The position numbers and the translations under genes are program-made. Shown in pieces: positions 33,416-45,239 of a stretch of 64,000 nucleotides of DNA. Positions within the stretch are counted from its first letter, which is position 1; every line of letters begins with the position of its first letter. The stretch covers positions 558,001 through 622,000 of the forward strand of contig OY294047.1 in assembly GCA_958510825.1 (NCBI GenBank), given 5' to 3'. This stretch comes from Brachypterus glaber (lineage: Eukaryota; Arthropoda; Insecta; Coleoptera; Kateretidae). Below the pieces are notes generated by a model. It saw nothing but the letters and a program-made list of their open reading frames with translations. It made no database searches and was not told where the DNA came from.

Positions 33416-34290
33416 CAGTCATATAATACCTTCAAATTATTATTTTAGAAAATAAGAGCGAAGTATTTTTTTTAAAGGAAAAAGTAAGCGATCAATAATA
33501 CACCTATAAAATAATTTCTGATTCTGGTCAATCGACAGAAAAAAATCGTGCTCCTGTGTTATTAATTTTTCGCAGTGTATTTTTATGACTAATAAATCTA
33601 CTTCATAAAAATAATTTCATGGAAAACGCAAGCTTTTATGACTATATGTTTACAGAGTTTGTTATTAATAATTGGCTTTATTTGTTTCAATGATTAAGAA
33701 TTTTATCGCGTCTTTATTACGTCACTTTACAATAAAAAAATACAAAAAATACATTTTGTTATCAAAAATAAGTTTACAATGAGGTAGTTCACATGCTAAA
33801 ATGTCCGCTAAAATTATAATGTTTTTTTTTAATATCCACTTCCCTCTTCAGAAATGGAGTGGTTGTACCAAAAAAAAACATAATATTAGTAAAACAAATC
33901 TAAAAAAAAACATTTATCTTAAGCAAGGCAAAGGTTTTTTTTTTTATAAATGTTCGCTTATTAAACGTAGGTATATCATACGTAAATTTTGTAATTTACG
34001 TAAATATATATTATAAAATATTATAAAATATTTAAACATATGTATATATTCGTAAATTATATAATAAACGGACTTTTTATCAAAAAATATACCTTTGTGT
34101 TGATTGGGAATCCCAAATTGGGATGTAATCATTTTTTTTTAATTTTAAAAACATAAATAAATAAAAATAGAAAATCAAACAATATCTTTTACCCCTTACC
34201 CCTCACCGCTTTTTATCAAATACTACGCCAAAATATAAAGTCTTTATCTCAGTGTAAAAAAATTCATAAAAAAATAAAAAAAAATCTCTA

Positions 34291-34695
34291 GGGGCTGTCC
34301 ATAAATGATGTCACGCAAATTGACCAAAATTCATACATTTCATACCCCGTTTCTCGCGTTATTTAAGACTGTAGTGATGTTATATTTTAGCTACCCCCTA
34401 AATAGGGGGGCGTTAGGGGGGTAGCCAAAATATAAAATCTCTACAGCCTTTAATAACGCGAAAAACGGTGTATGAAATGTATGAATTTTGGTCAATTTGC
34501 GTAAAATCATTTATGGACACCGTTTTTCGTGTTATTAAAGACTAGAGATTTTATATTTTGGCTACCCCCTAAATAGGGGGGTGTTAGGGGGATAGCCAAA
34601 ATATATAATCTCTACAGGATTTAATAACGCGGAAACGGGGTATGAAGTGTATGAATTTTGGTCAATTTGTGTGACATCATTTATGGACAGTCCCC
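34291..34695. mobile_element. GGGGCTGTCC MITE with a repeated inner hairpin
   Basis: About 405 bp with ends GGGGCTGTCCATAAATGATG and CATCATTTATGGACAGTCCCC. Inside, the block GCTACCCCCTAAATAGGGGG occurs twice with AGCCAAAATATA, and a third inverted segment repeats the terminal motif. Only TA is shared by the flanks, so the 3-bp duplication seen in related elements is not clear here. Confidence 0.6.
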
Positions 34696-34999
34696 TACCT
34701 AATAAAGAAGTCAAGAAAGTAATATTAACTTAAAACCTGCCAACTACCTCATTTTTAAAAGGTATTTCAAGATATCCTAATTTATTATCATTATTATAGA
34801 ATCCTAATAACATTAATATATTTTATCCAATTAATTTGGACAACCTTAAAATTTATAATCTCCAAATTATCATAGATAATTGCTGTCTTTTTCCTAAATT
34901 GAAAATAATAATTATAATTTATTAAAATAGTAGGTAATAAAGATAAATCCTACGCACTGGTATCAAGGAGAATCTCCTTAAGAGAACTACGGAAAATAT

Positions 35000-35340
35000 T
35001 TATGGTACTAGTGGGTAAAGTAAGATATTGCCCATGAGAAAATTAACCTGCGAGGCATCAGTCAAGCAGGTTAATTTTCAAGAGGGCAATATCGGTTTAC
35101 CCATGAGTGCCATACAAGGTTTTATCCAATAAATAGCTTAGGCATTCATATTTTAATTAAAAATTTTAATGACATTTACAAGAAAATAATTTGACAAGTG
35201 ACAGTTGAGTGGGTAAAATAAATAATTATCCACTCAATAAAGTAAAAGCCACGCGGGGGTTATTATTGAGTTTATCTATTTAAAATAAAGCTGGTAATTG
35301 TCTCATTATCTGTATGTATTGGATAAATATATTTTACCAG
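35000..35340 (+). repeat. Dispersed repeat S, copy 1
   Basis: Starts TATGGTACTAGTGGGTAAAG, contains the hairpin GAAAATTAACCTGC/GCAGGTTAATTTTC between ATATTGCCC and GGGCAATAT, and ends near GGATAAATATATTTTACC. Copies: inverted at 42826..43147 and truncated at 61064..61245. Confidence 0.6.
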
Positions 35341-35599
35341 GGCAAATTCAGGGCCGGAAATAAAGGGGGAGAGAAGGGTATCACAAATAAAAATATTTAG
35401 TAATTCAATAATTGAAACCTCGTTGAAACCTCAAAACTTACCGACGCAAGAAAAAAAAAAGAAAATTAATTTTTGGCTTTGACTGGGATTGGTTTTGTTC
35501 CAAATTAATTAATAAAAATAATTAAAAAAAATTAAAAATTTTCAATTTTTTTTTATTTTTTTTTTTTTTGTAGAATTGATCCTTATAATAAAAGTAATT

Positions 35600-35975
35600 T
35601 TTGCTGAAAAAATTACGTTAATCGAAATTTTCTTTCAGATTTTTTCGATTTTTTAACCCCCATAACTTTTTTGTTTTTGGGGATTACTTTCAAAAACAAT
35701 AGGATCTTCCCTTCATAGAACTTGATTTTTCCTGAAAATTTGGAGTCGATCGGATTATTCGTTCTTGAATTATCGTGTCTAAAAAAATGTGACATCAGAC
35801 AGACAGACAGACAGATGGACAGACGGATAGACGGACATTTTCAAAGTTTCTTATTTGTTCATGAGACACACTTGTATAGAATAGAATTTTTTGTCTATGA
35901 TGTTTTTAGGTGATTTTGGAAAATTCGAAACTATCGTATAATATTATTCTAGCGCAGGCGCTGTGAATAATATAA
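35600..35975 (+). repeat. Dispersed repeat with (CAGA)n tract, copy 1
   Basis: Contains TCGATCGGATTATTCGTTCT, a CAGACAGACAGACAGA tract, and ends near TATTATTCTAGCGCAGGCGC. Similar sequence at about 45240..45560 (same strand) and 60780..61030 (opposite strand). Origin not recognised. Confidence 0.5.
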
Positions 35976-36566
35976 TAAAACAAAAATAATTCTAGTTTTG
36001 CACACCCGTTTTTATTTCCTTTTATAATTTTTTTAAAGATAAGATTTAGTATATTTTTACGTAGGTAGGTTTTGTAATTTCATGTTTATTTTAAAACTTA
36101 TTTTTAAATTTATTAAAAAAAGTGTTTATTAGTTTAACTATAATATATTATAAATACGGTAGGAATATAAATCCTTTTTTTTTTTTAATAAATTGCTTAT
36201 CAACTTGAAAAGACCGTATCTATAATGCGGTCCAAAAGTTACGCGCCCCCTTAATTTTTGAACGAGTAGAGATATCAACATAAAATTGGAAACATGTAAA
36301 TAAGATAGCCTAAAATATTTTTGGCATATATTTGGTATTTTTAGCTTTAAAAATTAAGTTGTGTTTTTTTTTAATTGAAAGGGGGTTACGTTATTGTATC
36401 ATAAAATTAATCATTTATTCAAAATTGTTATATTAAAAAAAACACAAAGAAAAAGTCCAATTTTCAACCTCACTTTAAACCATCACCCCTCTTTCCATTA
36501 AAAACAAAATCACACTATGCCCCGCGCCCACATTTTAATAGTTTCCCCCACCTTGGGGGGCCTTTA

Positions 36567-36673
36567 ACCAACAAAATTTTCGCCAGATATTCTCTGGGGT
36601 AAACCAATAAAATTTTCGCTAGATTTTCTCTGAGGTAAACCAATAAAATTTTCGCCAGATTTTCTCTGAGATG
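36567..36673. repeat. Three 36-bp tandem repeats
   Basis: The unit AACCAATAAAATTTTCGCCA (first 20 bases) repeats at about 36566, 36602 and 36638 with few changes. It immediately precedes a half-copy of the large palindromic repeat of 62290..63090. A related ACATTTTCGCCAGGGG occurs again at about 37000. Confidence 0.7.
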
Positions 36674-36679
36674 AGCAGT

Positions 36680-36990
36680 GATCGGCAAATTTCCAGTGCT
36701 CGCATAGGCGCCGCGTCGATTCTATCTTTGACGCGAGGTTTTAAATATTTACATTTTTATTTTCTTCGAAAAACACCGATATATTTACATATTTATAGTT
36801 AATATATGTATATTCAATATTGTTGTGTGTAACAAATTAATCGTCAAATGTTTCGATTTAGTGACCTTTATAAAAATTTCCCATAACTCGGCAAAATTAT
36901 TCCGTAAGCCTATGTTTCTGTGTTTATTTTCAACGTTGATGAGTCATAACTGAATTTATTCCGATTAATGGAGATGAGGGCCGTTTTTTA
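36680..36990 (+). repeat. Single arm of the large palindromic repeat
   Basis: Matches the right arm of 62290..63090 from TCGGCAAATTTCCAGTGCTC through ATTTACATATTTATAGTTAA to ACTGAATTTATTCCGATTAA. Only one arm is present here. Confidence 0.65.
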
Positions 36991-37079
36991 GTCAACAACA
37001 TTTTCGCCAGGGGTACCTAAAGCTTCTTTCAGTTTAGAAATTTAGTTTTAAAAATCTCACCCCGGCATTTTACATATGT

Positions 37080-37180
37080 TCAAAAAAAAAACGGATTTTC
37101 GTTTTTTATTTGGGATCCTTCTTTATAAATTTAAAAGGATCCCAGAAATGCATGGATCGAAAATCCGTTTTTTTTTTTGT
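37080..37180. repeat. Foldback repeat, about 100 bp
   Basis: AAAAAAACGGATTTTCG on the left pairs with CGAAAATCCGTTTTTTT on the right, and TGGGATCCTT pairs with AAGGATCCCA around a short A/T loop. Confidence 0.55.
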
Positions 37181-38063
37181 AGATATGATATCTTGTCTTA
37201 GTACGGCAGTTTAAGTATAGATGATTACAAAATACATTTTACAGGTCTTTGCAAATGTAAATACAAGTATTGACATTATGGGTTGTAACCGTATACGTTT
37301 GAAAGCGAAAAAATAATAGATTTTTGTTTGCCTTATAACATCCGTTTACAAACATCATATATTTAAATAAGTCAATAAAACTTCAGGTTTAAAATAAAAT
37401 TTAACCATATTTTTGAGCTGATGCCAAATATTTACATTAAAATGATTCTTTTTCAAAGTATGATTTCAAGTAATTTTTTGGACCCATATATGGGCCTATA
37501 GCTAAAGAATGGGGACTTAAGTTATTTTTTTGGGCGCATAATGATTCAATTCAGATGCCCAAAAACTCGACTACGAAAAAAAAGCACGTGCTCCAGATAC
37601 ATGTATATGCCAGATAGACAAAATAAAAAAAATCTGGAACTTTGGTAAATCAAAAATTATTTTTGATTTTAATACGGATCCTATGACACCAAAATTCATA
37701 TCTAATAAAAATCTTTGAATCTATTGAATTTTATATATGACTCGCAAAAATTTTTACTAAATTATTTTAATTCTGAAATACAGTTAAAATTTAAAGTTTC
37801 AGAAAAATCTAAAACGAGGTCCGATTGGAAAAGGGCCTACATATTTGCTCCGGACCCCGGTGAAATGAAATATTGTTTTATTGGCAGCAGTGTTTTTTTT
37901 TATTTTTTAGCTATCGTTTTGTTTTTTCTTTTTTTTTCTTGACACGAAATCTAACCAACCTACTGTCCTACTAATAGGCAATAATAATGTGGCAGGTGCT
38001 CTTTTATCACTCACGCCAGAAAAGGCCTAGTGCCAAAATATTTTCTGAGTTAGGTATAGTTAA

Positions 38064-38614
38064 TGAACTTGCAAGACTCGGATCAGGGATGGCCTGCACG
38101 GGGCCGGAACCTATATTGGGTGTTACAAGGAAGCAGGTAAAGACCGCTCTCGATGAGTGGGCTTATACCAAGGAGCAATGGAGGGCGGTCGACGGTTGCC
38201 GGCAAGCTAGGGACTTCCTGGCTGGCCCAAGCAAATCAAAGACCGACTGGTTGCTGGAAAAAGGAAGAACTGCACTCAGACAACTTGTAGGGATCCTCAC
38301 GGGCCACTGAAGGCTAAGGAAGCACCTGGCAACAATGCGGATTCTAGAGAGTCCGCTATGCCCAGAGTGCGGAGAGAATGAAACATCCTCTCATTACTTA
38401 GCCGAGTGTCAGATACGACAGGATCAGGTTGCAAGTCTTTGAAACTCAAAGACTCAACCAAGAGGAACTAAGAGATCTCCCCTGGGCCAATATCCTGACC
38501 TTTAAGGAGGACTCAAATTAGTAAATGGCTGGGATTGCCTGGGGTGACAAAAAGGGCCAGAAATGGCCTAGTTGTCCGGCTTTGGCCAACCCAAAAATTT
38601 ACTACTACTACTAC
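38064..38614 (+). pseudogene. 5'-truncated LINE tail (end of RNase H and C-terminal Cys/His motif)
   Basis: A non-LTR retrotransposon 3' end inserted with a 13-bp target duplication TAGGTATAGTTAA (38051-38063 and 38615-38627) and ending in a CTA/ACT simple tail. The reading frame opens ELARLGSGMACTGPEP, the usual end of an RNase H domain, continues to RQLVGILTGH, hits TGA at 38308-38310 where the family usually has Cys, and resumes RLRKHLATMRILESPLCPEC with the C-x2-C-x7-H-x4-C motif, closing at a TGA near 38440. The RNase H plus CCHC order suggests an I, R1 or LOA-like clade. It is more GC-rich than its surroundings, so probably a fairly recent insertion. Confidence 0.8.
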
Positions 38615-39927
38615 TAGGTATAGTTAAATACAAAAAATCAAAAATTTCTAATTTTGAGTTGAAAATATGTCAAATGTATAGGGTTCCTGAAAGAACTTTA
38701 ATGTCACACAGGGACATTGGTAATTAATTATATCTCAAAAATTATTGGATTAGGTTATATGGAAAATAACCTAATTTAATATCTCAAAGCATTCACGAGT
38801 TATCGCGATCACATTTTTTCCACATCCACCAAAAGATAGATTGTTTTCAGCTTTTTTGGCATCAGTAAACAGGCACATTTAGTCCTGAGATATATACACT
38901 ATTTTTTGCACGACCAAACATAATTTAGGTAGGTAGATAAAATTAAAATTAAAAACCAAACAAAGCAAACAATTTAATCACATGTATATTTATAAAACCA
39001 ATATAAAGAAATTGCTTATATATTATATTTATTACGATTTATTAGTAATAAAATTTACATATTCTTTTAAAAACCAAACCCAACAATTTGGTTACATTAA
39101 AATTTTGTTAATTCTGCAATTATAAAACTAAATACTAAATTAAATTAACCAAATTGGTTATATAATATATTTATTAGTAATATAATTATAATGTTATTTA
39201 TATAATCAACGGAGGTAAGGAAATTAATAAAATAAATAACATTTCAATGTACTACTGTGAAGTAATGCTAACAAAAAACATAATAAAATCTCTTTTTTTT
39301 ACAAAAAAATAAATAAAAAAAAATGATATTTTTTTTTCAAAAAAGATTTTATTTGCAATTCAATTTTGTGTGTTTAACTGTTATTTTGTGTGATAGTCTG
39401 CTAAATATTGATTGAACAACAACAAAAAAATGCTGGACATCCAGGCCCTGGATGCCGTGAGTACACAAAATTGCGCGCGAGCTGTAAATTTTCAGGTCGG
39501 ATGTAGACAGTAAAACTGAAAGTAACTGAAACTGCGGGTGCGAGTAATCCCACTAGCTCACTGACTTCCGGTCCGCGGCAAACGCGTTTCAGTTTTTCAG
39601 GCGTCGGCATGTTTCCTTTCAACTGACACTTTCTTGAAATGTACCAATTAATGTGACGGGTAATCAAGCGAAAATATGGTCGGTCACTATAATCAAGGTA
39701 ATTAGTGTGGTAGTTGCATGTTTTTAAATCTTTGTTTTTTATCTCACTTATATGTAGGGTACTTCTATTAAAATCGGTTAACTTCATGTTATGCCTATAT
39801 ATTTAGAATTATATCAGACGTATTTAATAAATATGACTATTATTTAACAGCTAAATACAAGTACTTTATCGTCCTAATAATAAATGTTGTAGGATTATTT
39901 TAAAATTCGTCCTTACTTACATAAAAT

Positions 39928-40470
39928 GTCAGTCCCTTGTCGTGTCACCCTTACAATTATTAACAATTAAATGCTTATATTTTTAAAAATTATTAGGTTT
40001 ATACAGTTGTTTTACTTTTAGTTATTTCTAAGGATACTCTCTGAAGTGTTAAGAATCAATTAATTTATCACTAACAAAAGTTAAAGTAGCGTACTCAACA
40101 TCGGGCGTCAGTCCCTTGACACATGTCCAATTTCAAAATTTCCGGTTTTTTGCAGTGCTCAATAGTTAATAGTCTATTCTCTATAAACGAACGACTTAAG
40201 GTTAGCAGTAAACACCATTTGTTGCGAGTTGGCCATTTCGAATTTAGTGCTAGAGACGTGCTTGTGTTGAGAACACGAGGTGGTGACAGTCTATATATAA
40301 GTCCCTTGGTGAGTAGTTCTGTTGTAATTTATTGGTAATTGTTTTCCATTAAAATTTTTTTTTGTGTGAATAATTAGTACAGAAACTAAAAACGGCAGTG
40401 TTTGTTTCAATCAGAAGATTTTCTTTGTTTTTCACGAAATTCGTCAGTCCCTTGTCGTAAGTCCCTTAGT
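39928..40470 (+). other. Region with five copies of AGTCCCTT
   Basis: AGTCCCTTG at 39931, 40110, 40300 and 40446 and AGTCCCTTA at 40460. The outer copies share the 16-base string GTCAGTCCCTTGTCGT. A TATATATAAG motif precedes the third copy. Not coding. It could be a solo LTR or an unclassified repeat. Confidence 0.4.
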
Positions 40471-42594
40471 CGCGAAAAAGACAAAAATTGATGTCGATAG
40501 ATCTTGACGCACTGATTCCAAAAATATTAGCATATAATCCCTCAGATTAATATTTTGGAAAATATGAGCGAAATTAAATTACCGCGTGGCAAAAAAAAAT
40601 CATATACGTGTCTGTTCCTTTTAAATACATTATAACCAACCCGTTTTCAATTAAAAATGTTATGAAAGAACAGAATTAAAATATAAACTGTGACTCAAAT
40701 TCATCTGCCAAGTTACCCGATTTTCAAAGAAGTACCCATGAGAAAACTTAAATATCAACGGGGATAAAAAAAGTTAATAAAATAAATAACATTTCAATGT
40801 ACTACGGTGGAAGTGTTGCTAACAAAAAACATAATAAAATCTCTTTTTTTACAATTAATTCTTTTTTTCTTTTTTTTTCTTTGAAACGTTTTTTTCGCTT
40901 TTTTTTATTTTTATTCTTTTATTATTGAACGTATACTTGCAATAATTGCCTACATGTCAACCTAGAGACATCAAAGTAAAATACCTATATAAATATATTA
41001 ACTAAGCCGTCATGTATATATATTTCTTTAATTTAATAAAAAAATCTTGTAAAAAATTGTAATTTATGTATTAGAAAGTATTTTCGCATATCAAATAAAA
41101 TATCTATAGGTATAAATAATTCCTAATCATTTACAAACATCAATCCACCACTTTAACGGGGTTTATATTTAAAAGTTCTCAAAAATTTTACGAGATGAAA
41201 CTACTGACCTGTATACGATAAAAATCTATTATTCGCCGTAATTCTACATATGACTGGTACTCTGAGCGTTGAAATTTTAGTGGTAGGTACCAGTCATATA
41301 GTGTACGAAATCCGCCTGCCAGTAGTGTCATCCCGTAAAAATTTTGTGAACTTTTAAATATCAGCCGCCGCTCTTTGCGGTTGTGAAGCATAAATAATAG
41401 GGATGGCAGATAGCAAAATGCTTGAAAATTTGGTTTATAGTGTTATATACTTTCAAGTAACGCCGCGCCAGATTTTTTGCATAGACTTGATTAAGTGCAT
41501 CTTTTTGAGTTAATAAATGATAAAAAAATAAATTTGGCATTTTGAATGCATTACAAACCAATTAAAGTCATGTTGTGGCTAACCTCTAACTCAGATATTG
41601 AAGTGGATCACTAAAAAAATTACATTTTTTTTAATCACTATATTTTAAAGACAGATAGCCCGTTTTGAATGATTTTTCTTTTACCTAAAACCATGGTATT
41701 TTGTCTTTATTTTGCAATGTTAAAGATTTAAAAAATAATTATTTATACAGGGTGCACCGAAATAAGCAGGAGTATGTTTTCTTACGTAAAGTTATCGCAT
41801 GTCCCGTTTTTGCATCATTTTTTTTGAAACGTTTTCAAAGTGTATTTTTATTCCATCTATTATTATTATTACATAATTCGTGCAATATAGGGTTATAGAA
41901 GTTACTTAAATAAATTTTGGAGAAAAAAATACGGGGAATGAAAGAATTGACTAGGGGTAGGATGTGATTGAGAGCTGACTCAAACCAGTCTTGGGATTAA
42001 TAACTTGATGATAAGAGTGATATAACAGCAACATTAACTTTTACTTATTATAGTGTCTATTATTTTTAACTAGTATTACCTATAGTATCAATTATTTTTA
42101 ACTTTTTGCCGTTGAATTCAATTAAAATATCCAAAAATAAAATCTAGCCATGACTATTTTTGTTTTTGCACATAGCTAAATCGCATACCTATTAACCCAA
42201 ATTACCATTAAGACCAAAAAGGACATGTTTCAAATAAAAAGGACATCAAATAATTTGCCGTCATGCATTTATATTTATTGCAGATAGAATACATATACTG
42301 ATTATCCATTCATTTAGTATACACTTCAGTAGAATTTGTGTCCTAAATCGGGCCGCAGAAATCGTTTTTTAGAAGCATAAACCGCTCATAAAAAAAAATC
42401 GAAAAACACGTCCAGAGCCCTGTTTGTATATTTTAATGTTATGTCTCTTGCGGAACGGAAAAAAAAGATAAAAAAGACAAATAAAAATTTTTAGGTTACT
42501 TGACTAAAGTAGATTCACTGTCGAAGCTTATATATGTACAGCACCAGGTACCTAGTTCTGTACCTACCATAAAAAACAATCGATGGAACCCAAG

Positions 42595-43170
42595 TAAGAG
42601 GGTAAACCAGTGGAATTCAGGTTTAAAAATTGCAGGAAATCCTTGAGGCCATCTCTCGAGGAAATCTGAGAAAATCTCATCTAACAAACGTGGGATCTTT
42701 TTTTAGGTAATTCTCAAGACCATTTGAGGTAAAAAAAAATCGAGATAATCTTGTAAGAGATAAATTACCTCAGGTAATAGCTTAAAAGGGATTACCTCGT
42801 AGAAGGATTTCAGGTGTACAATATATTTTATCCAATACATACAGATAATGAGACAATTACCAGCTTTATTTTAAATAGATAAACTCAATAATAACCCCCG
42901 CGTGGCTTTTACTTTATTGAGTGGATAATTATTTATTTTACCACTCAACTGTCACTTGTCAAATTATTTTCTTGTAAATGTCATTAAAATTTTTAATAAA
43001 AATATGAATTCCTAAGCTATTTATTGGATAAAACCTTGTATGGCACTCATGGGTAAACCGATATTGCCCTCTCGAAAATTAACATGCTTGGCTGACGTTA
43101 ATTTTCTCATGGGCAATATCTTACTTTACCCATTAGTAGCATAAATAACCATTTCAGTGGTTTACCCCTC
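42595..43170. mobile_element. Element with GGTAAACCACTG ends and 9-bp flanking repeats
   Basis: The left end GAGGGTAAACCAGTGG and right end CAGTGGTTTACCCCTC are inverted, and GAACCCAAG occurs on both sides (42586-42594, 43171-43179). The interior contains an inverted copy of repeat S (42826..43147), an apparent nested insertion. A related left half lies at 32324..32520 beside the first gap. A 9-bp duplication would fit Mutator-like elements, but the join is not exact. Confidence 0.45.
42826..43147 (-). repeat. Dispersed repeat S, copy 2
   Basis: Inverse of 35000..35340: starts TATTTTATCCAATACATACA and ends TACTTTACCCATTAGTAGCA. One loop side of the hairpin is shorter than in copy 1. Confidence 0.6.
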
Positions 43171-43525
43171 GAACCCAAGCTTCTCTAATAATAATAAGTC
43201 ATAAAAAAATAGGGGACATCATTAAAAAACAACCTGTCAATTATCCATTCTAAAAAGGACTCATTTGAAATAAAAAGGACATCAAATACTTCGCCGTTAC
43301 GCATTTCTATTTATTGAAGTAATAACATTCATTATTATTCCGTACTTATTTATATTTCAGTAACGTTATACCATTCATGTGTTTTCATTGTCGATGACAT
43401 CATTTTCTGTTTAATAAAATGCAGAAATAGAACGTTTTATTTACTGCAATCCTACTTCGTAGGTATTAGAACACAATTTAAAATACACTGAAGAAAATTT
43501 TTGTATTTTTATGCCTGAAATGAGG

Positions 43526-43622
43526 AGATTAATAACTCGCCGCAAGCGGCTCGTTTTCTAAACTTGTACTTGTGCGCTAAAAACGGGTGTTATGAAACTA
43601 GTACTTTAATATATTAATTTTA
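43526..43622 (+). repeat. Family A palindrome end, fragment
   Basis: AACTCGCCGCAAGCGGCTCG is followed by TTTTCTAAACTTGTACTTGT and TAGTACTTTAATATATTA. Matches the palindromic end of 1917..2364; the rest of the element is absent. Similar fragments lie at 49353..49450 and, more degraded, about 31095..31140. Confidence 0.5.
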
Positions 43623-43757
43623 ATGCCTCGGAATTTTTCCTTATGATTTTTTTTTGGATAAGGTTGACGGGGTGCTGGTTTTATTGTAAACCCTTGAAGA
43701 AATACTTTTCCTGTGCACTAACTTTAAATGGAACACATAAACTTCTATGTACAACAT

Positions 43758-44393
43758 TACATCGGCACTTAGTGCTACTAAGAGTGCCGATGTATTGAAA
43801 TCTTCGCCGAAAAGTCAAAATCTTTGACCACGTTTTTTTCACATTTCTCGACGTTTTAGACTATTCTGTAGAAATAAGTAAAAAAATATTTTGAGTCTGT
43901 CTGTCTGTCTGGGTGTAAACTCTCTAACTCCATTTCTACATGAGATATCGTTTTTTTGCATATTGTTTCTTATCGTATTCCGAAGAGCTGATTAGATTTT
44001 GGGGGTAAACGATTGGGGGTAAGGGGGTAAAAATAGGGTAAAACTCCTATTTTTAGCGTTTTTTGTTTATAATTAAGGCAATTATTATTGTATTTGGTTA
44101 ATTTAGCACTTATATAAAAGATAATTTTAAATTGGTCAAAAAATGTTATAAACAACGTTTTCCTAAAACGCATTGTTTTCGAGATATTGGCGTTTAAAGC
44201 AGTAAAAGGTTTTTTTAGCATATCTCACATATTTATAACCCTATTTCAAAAAATTATATTTTAAATAAAAGCTCTTTTTAAGCCCTATAAAAAATGTTAT
44301 ATACAGTTTTTTGCTAGAATATAATATTTTAAAGATACAGAATTTAAAATCAGACTAAACACCTTGCTTGCAACGTTTCCTCTAGTTTTAAAT
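43758..44393 (+). repeat. Dispersed repeat F, copy 1 (internal deletion)
   Basis: Starts ATCGGCACTTAGTGCTACTA, contains a GTCTGTCTGTCTGGGTGTAA tract and TTTTGGGGGTAAACGATTGG, and ends GCAACGTTTCCTCTAG. Relative to copies at 50817..51512 and 57327..58036 it lacks the segment before its right end. Non-coding. Confidence 0.6.
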
Positions 44394-44853
44394 TAAAAAA
44401 AAAACTGTTTGAATTTTTATCAAAAACTGACTATTTTTTAGCAAGCTTGTGCGGCAACTTCAGGGGCCTTCCGAGGTTTTTGTCGTGGGGAAACGTGAAG
44501 GTAAAATTGGCTGACATGTACCCCCTTTGACCCCCTGTCTCACTGCACCCATAACATTTAAATCCAAGGAATTAAAATGCATGTTTCAAAAATAGAAACG
44601 AGATAATTGGATGAGCTTTAACTCGGTTATAACTTTGCAGTTTGAAGTTTATGTTTTAAAAGACGGTAGTAATTTTAAAAGCAGTAAAATCTACCTAATG
44701 TATTACGTAATAAAACGGACAAATAAAATTTACCAATTAACCTAAATTTCCAATAATTTGCCATTGCCTTTTAAGGAACTGCATGCAGGACTATAACAGT
44801 ATACACGAAATTTATGTAAATGTTTAATTAATGTATAAAAAATTGAAATAAAA

Positions 44854-45000
44854 ACAAGCCGTGAAGATATGTAATGCCACGCATGGGCATTCCATGATAT
44901 CGATGGTCTAGCGTACAAAGGTGCTAGCACATTTGTACGCTAGACCGTCGATATAATATTACTATCATACAGTAAATCGTATATTGTATTTTCCCAAATA
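44854..45000. repeat. Repeat copy lacking the hAT MITE, with a near-perfect hairpin
   Basis: Shares its left part (CAAGCCGTGAAGATATGTAA) and right part (CAGTAAATCGTATATTGTAT) with the sequence around the hAT insertion at 27757, without that insertion. A 23-bp stem, ATATCGATGGTCTAGCGTAC paired with GTACGCTAGACCGTCGATAT, surrounds a 12-nt loop (44897..44954). Confidence 0.55.
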
Positions 45001-45239
45001 CTTAAAAAACAAAATAAAAACAAATTGAAAAAAAAACTTTTAAACAGATTTCAAATTTTTTGTTTTAATTTTCTTTTTGCGGAAAACGAAAAATAGTTAA
45101 AAAATTTTTTTTTCAAAAATAAAGCAACAAAAATTTTAAACAAGATCTGTTTTTAGAAAACTTTTCATATTTTTTTATTTTCTTTTTGCAAAAAACGAAA
45201 TAATTAAAAAAAAAATAAAAAATGATAGTTTTTTCATTT

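Noticed and set aside
37987..38063. ATG start of the LINE reading frame
   Set aside because: This part lies upstream of the 13-bp target duplication and is host DNA, so the fused frame is accidental.
39401..39787. 128-codon minus-strand open frame
   Set aside because: No recognisable domain; it overlaps the GC-rich patch whose plus strand shows a better exon-like start and donor.
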